Shown here: in pieces, positions 60,330-64,000 of the stretch
Layout of the letters: every line of letters starts with the position of its first letter
How positions within the stretch are numbered: position 1 is the first letter of the stretch
Source of the DNA: Molossus alvarezi
Lineage: Eukaryota > Chordata > Mammalia > Chiroptera > Molossidae
NCBI GenBank assembly: GCA_037176705.1
Contig: CM073885.1
Span: 92,132,501-92,196,500, forward strand
Length of the DNA stretch: 64,000 nucleotides
Reading direction: 5' to 3'
Translations under genes and position numbers: made by a program
Notes under the pieces: generated by a model
The model's database searches: none
Told to the model about the DNA's origin: nothing
What the model saw: the letters and a program-made list of their open reading frames with translations, nothing else

Positions 60330-62125
60330 TTTACTTTGACATTTATTTTTTCAATTATAGTTGACATTCAGTATATTAGGTGTACAGCATATTGGTTAGA
60401 CATTTACATAACTTACAAAGTAAGTCCCCTAGTAAATCTGGTACCCACCTGGCACCATACATACTTTTTAATCCCTACACCTTTTACATCCACATCCCTC
60501 CTATCTGGCAATGATCAGTTTGTTCTCTGTATATACGAGTTTGTTTCCGTTTTATTTAGTTTTTTTAGATTCTACATATAAGTAAAATCATATAGTATTT
60601 GTTTTATCCCTTTATTGTTATGAAATGTAGTTCTTTGTCATAGTCCTTGTTTTGAAGTTTATTTTGTCTGACATTACAACCCCAGCTGTTTCTTTATTCC
60701 ATTTGCATGGTTCTGTTGTAGGCAGCCCATGTATGGGTCTTGTCTTCTTATCCATTCAGTCACCTTATGCCTTTTGATTGGAAGACTTCATCCATTTAAG
60801 TAATTATTGATAGATATATACTTATATCCATTTTATTATTCCCTGATTGTTGGTGTAGTTCTGTTTCTTGCTCTCTTTTCTTGTATGTTGATAACTTTTA
60901 TAATGTTTTGTTTGTGGTTACCATGTGCTTCAGATATACCAAGCTCTGTTTACAGCAGTCTGTTTTAAGTTAGTTGTTTATGTTCAAACACATTAGAAAA
61001 TCACTGTTATTTTTACTCACCCCCTGCACATTTTTTGTCATTCTTCTTTTATGTGTATCTCTTATTGTAATTGCACATTGTCTTCCTACTTTTGTACTGC
61101 TTTTATTACGTGTTTGCCTTTGTCAGTGAGAATTTTTGTTTGCAATTTTATATATTTTTTCTTTCTACTTAAATAAATCCATTTAACATTTCTTATAATA
61201 CTTGTTTAGTGGTGATGAACTCCATGAGTTTCTTTTCTGGAACATGTTTTATCTTTCCTTCAATTCTAAATGATAGCATTGCTAGGTAGAGTAATCTTGG
61301 TTGTAGATCCTTGCTTTTCATCACTTTGAATATTTCATGCCGCTCTCTTCTAGCCTGAACAGTTTCTGCTGAAATATCAACTGATAGTCTGATGGGAGTT
61401 GTCTTGCAACTTTTGAGATACTCTCTTTGTCTTTAACCTTTGGCATTTGAATTATGATGTATCTTCATGTGGGCCCCTTTGGAACTCTCTATGCATCCAA
61501 GATTTGTAAGTCTATTTCCTTTGCCTGGTTAGGGAAGATTTCCATCATTATTTCTTCAAATAGGTTTTCAATTTCTTGTTCTTTTTATTATCCTCTGGCA
61601 CCTCTATGATTCAAATGCTGTTATGCTTGATGTTGTCCCAGAGGCCACATGAACTATATTTTTTAAATTCTTTTTCTTCAATGAAGTGGTTTCAGCTACT
61701 TTGTCTTTCAAAATAGTAATTTAATTGTCTGCTTTACCTAATCTGCTGTTTATTCCCCCTAATGTAGTCCTTTTCATTCATGGTTTCTATCTCTTTCTGT
61801 ATGTTCTCACAAAGTTCATTGAGCATCCTTATAACCAGTGTTTTGAACTCTATATCTGATAGATTCCTTGTCTCCATTTCATTCGGGGCATGTTTCTTTG
61901 ACTCCTTATGTTTATTTCTATGTATTAGGTAGATCTGCTATATCTCCCTGTCTTGGCAGAGTGGCCTTCTGTAGCAGGTGTTTTATAATACCCAGTCTTG
62001 ATGGTCACCTGAGCTGAGTGTTCCTTGTTGTACTTGAGCCTTGATTGTTGTTGGCACATCATTGGGTGGGATTGAGCTTCAAGATGACTCATGTATCTTC
62101 CCTCCTCCTATCAGTCTCATCATGG
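60330..62125 (-). mobile_element. Old L1, internally deleted, minus strand
   Basis: 60330-60600 is the old-type 3'UTR ('attaggtgtacagcatattg', 'ctatctggcaatgatcag'). At about 60600 it jumps to the endonuclease start and ORF1: 'ttgtctgacattacaacccc', 'gtcttcttatccattcagtc', 'ggtagagtaatcttggttg', 'ggaagatttccatcattat', reaching the 5'UTR border near 62125. The whole RT domain is missing. The layout parallels that of the L1 at 8.1-9.6 kb. Confidence 0.78.
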
Positions 62126-62134
62126 TTCTGTTTT

Positions 62135-63742
62135 TTTTAACATGTCTTAATTTTATTTTTGTTACAGATGTTTCTCCTTTTTTATCCCATTGACACCCTC
62201 CTCTCCACCCCATCCCTGGTTTTGTTGTCCATGTCCATTGGTTATGCATATAAGGCCTGTGGTTTATCTCCTCCCTCCCCCAAGGGTGTCAGTCTAAACC
62301 CTACTTTCACATCTCTGGGTCTACCCTATTCCTCAGACTATTATGTTCATTATATTCTGCAAATAAGTGAGATCATGTGGTATTTGTCTTTCTCTGCTTG
62401 GCATAATACTTTCCAGGTCTCTCCATGTCATCTCAAAGAATAAGTGATCTTTCTTTCTTACAGCTGCACAGTACTCCATTGTGTATATGTACCACAGCTT
62501 TTTTATCCATTCGTCTACTGATGGACATTTGGGCTGTTTCCAGATCTTAGCTATTGTAAACAGTGCTGCTACAAACATGGGGGTACATATATTCTTTCTG
62601 ATTGGTGTTTCAGGCTTCTTAGGGTATATTCCTACAAGTGGGATCACTGGGTCAAATGGCAGTTCAGTTTTTTGAGGTAACATCATAGTGTTTTCCATAG
62701 TGGCTGCACCAGTCTTCACTCCCACCAGCAGTGTACTAGAGTCCCCTTTTCTCCACACCCTCACCAACACTTGTTTGATGATTTGTTGATGGCAGCCATT
62801 CTGACAGGTGTGAGGTGATACCTTGTTGTCATCTCTGTGATGGTTCGTGATGTTGAGCATTTCTTCATATATCTCTTGGCCATTTGTATGTCCTGTTTGG
62901 AGAGATGACCAGTTCCTCTGCCCATTTTTAATTGGGTTCTTTGTCTTCCTTTTGTTGAGCTGTATGAGAACGCTATATATTTTGAAAATTAACCCCTTAT
63001 CTGATATAACATTGGCAATGATGCCTTTCCATTTTGATGGTTTTATCTTTTGCTGTGTAGAAGTCTTTTAGTTTGATGTAGTACCATGTGTTCATTTTTT
63101 CCTTTGTTTCTATTGCCTTAGGTGATGTGTCAGTGAAAATTCTGCTGCATATGATGTCCAAAATTTTGTTGCCTACATTTTCTTCTAGGATTTTTATGGA
63201 TTCACAGGTCACATTTAAGTCTTTTATCCATTTTGTGTTTATTTTTGTGTATGGTATAAGTTGATGGGAAAATTGGACAGCTACATGCAAAAAAATAAAA
63301 CTAGACCAAAACCATTTGTTAAAGAGGTTGTCTTTATTCCACTGTATGCTCTTGCCACCTTTATCAAATATTAATTGAGCATATTGCCTTGGGTCCATTT
63401 CTGGGTTCTCTGTTCCACTGGTCTATATGTCTGTTTTTGTACCAGGCTGTTTTGAGTACAGCAGCTTTGTAGTATAACCTTATATCCAGTATTGTTTTTC
63501 CACCTACTTTGTCCTTCTTTTCACGATTGCTGTGGCTATTTAGGATCTTTTTTGGTTCCATATGAACTTTTGAAGTATTTTTTCTAGTTCTGTAAAATAT
63601 GTCATTGGTATTTTGATGGGGATTGCTTTGGATAATATGGACATTTTAATGATGTTAATTCTTCCAATCCCCTATAATTTTCTGCAAATGGGTCTTTAAG
63701 TTTGTTCCTAGGTATCTTAATTTTTTTTGCCACAATGGTAAA
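62135..63742 (-). mobile_element. Younger L1, 5'-truncated, with micro-inversion
   Basis: It follows the young local type from the T-run and 'ttttgttacagatgtttctc' through the 3'UTR and ORF2 C-terminus to 'tttgccacaatggtaaa' (about 63742). Several small deletions are visible against the copies at 11-13 and 30-31 kb, for example near 62830, 62905, 63022 and 63660. At 63268-63305 a 38-bp piece is inverted. Open pieces: 62860-62333 and 63398-62997 (minus). Confidence 0.9.
62333..62860 (-). pseudogene. L1 ORF2 C-terminal fragment, 175 codons
   Basis: The frame runs from '[22 protein letters not shown]' through '[20 protein letters not shown]' and '[20 protein letters not shown]' to a near-normal C-terminus. 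The cysteine/histidine motif before it is damaged: '[16 protein letters not shown]' replaces the 'HCWWEC' block, the sign of a frameshift. Not functional. Confidence 0.8.
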
Positions 63743-64000
63743 ATCCTTAGGGAGGTCTTTATGAAATCAAATATGATAAAAATTTGAATCTAGTTGGGAA
63801 GAAACTTTGGTACTCAAGTATCTAAATAGATGAACAAGGAATAATACGTGATAGTAACAGATATAAAAGACATATTTACAAAAATAATCAACTGCCAGAA
63901 TCCTGGTCATTAACATACCCATGTATGGTACATGAACAATGCTGATAGGTTTTGAAACTAGAGTGAAAAGACACATAAGAAAACCAATTTTACCACAGGC
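63743..64000. other. End of window, nothing recognised
   Basis: AT-rich. A minus-strand frame of 69 codons has no motif. Confidence 0.4.

Noticed and set aside
1..64000. CRISPR array, prokaryotic operon or plasmid features
   Set aside because: No regularly spaced repeats, ribosome-binding sites or dense coding. Composition and repeats are plainly mammalian.

Overview
This is mammalian nuclear DNA, very probably from a bat. The main evidence is about 17 tRNA-headed SINEs of the Ves type. They carry split polymerase III A and B boxes, a pyrimidine-rich 'gatgtttctctctc' body and an A-rich tail, and occur in at least two subfamilies. The L1 3' ends also match the chiropteran type, reading 'tttttgttacagatgtttctcc' on the antisense strand. 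A CpG-rich Tc1/mariner MITE agrees with the recent DNA-transposon activity known in vespertilionoid bats. The species cannot be fixed from the sequence alone.

I see no exon, promoter or RNA gene of the host. The window looks like an AT-rich intergenic region or the inside of a very large intron. Almost every longer reading frame lies in L1 ORF2, mostly on the minus strand, or in a SINE. None encodes a complete protein.

Layout. 1-11 kb: L1 5'UTR-like remnant, old L1s on both strands, a MaLR-like LTR and six Ves SINEs. 11.3-17.3 kb: a nearly full-length, decayed minus-strand L1 with a GC-richer 5' region, abutting the 3' end of a second L1. 17.3-21.4 kb: an ancient L1M 3'UTR hit by a 312-bp MITE, then a 1.3-kb L2 remnant. 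22-24 kb: a 5'-truncated L1. 24-29 kb: mostly single-copy-looking DNA with L1M, L2, MIR and Ves fragments. 29.9-31.4 kb: the best-preserved L1, with a perfect 17-bp target-site duplication. 32-38.9 kb: MIRs, old L1s and Ves. 39-48 kb: the most repeat-poor, AT-rich part, with ancient L1 traces. 48.5-50.9 kb: a nested stack in which an old L1 was hit by a twin-primed L1, itself hit by another L1 and by a Ves SINE. 51-56.5 kb: an old long L1. 57.4-60 kb: Ves, MIR, L1M and a CR1/L3 relic. 60.3-63.7 kb: an internally deleted old L1 followed by a younger L1 carrying a 38-bp internal micro-inversion.

No genes work together here. The interest is a readable stratigraphy of transposition: L2/MIR/L3, then L1M and MaLR, then older L1, then younger L1, Ves and the MITE. 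It also shows mechanisms such as twin priming, target-site duplication, micro-inversion and microsatellite birth. All family names come from recognising consensus patterns by eye. Boundaries without a target-site duplication are approximate.
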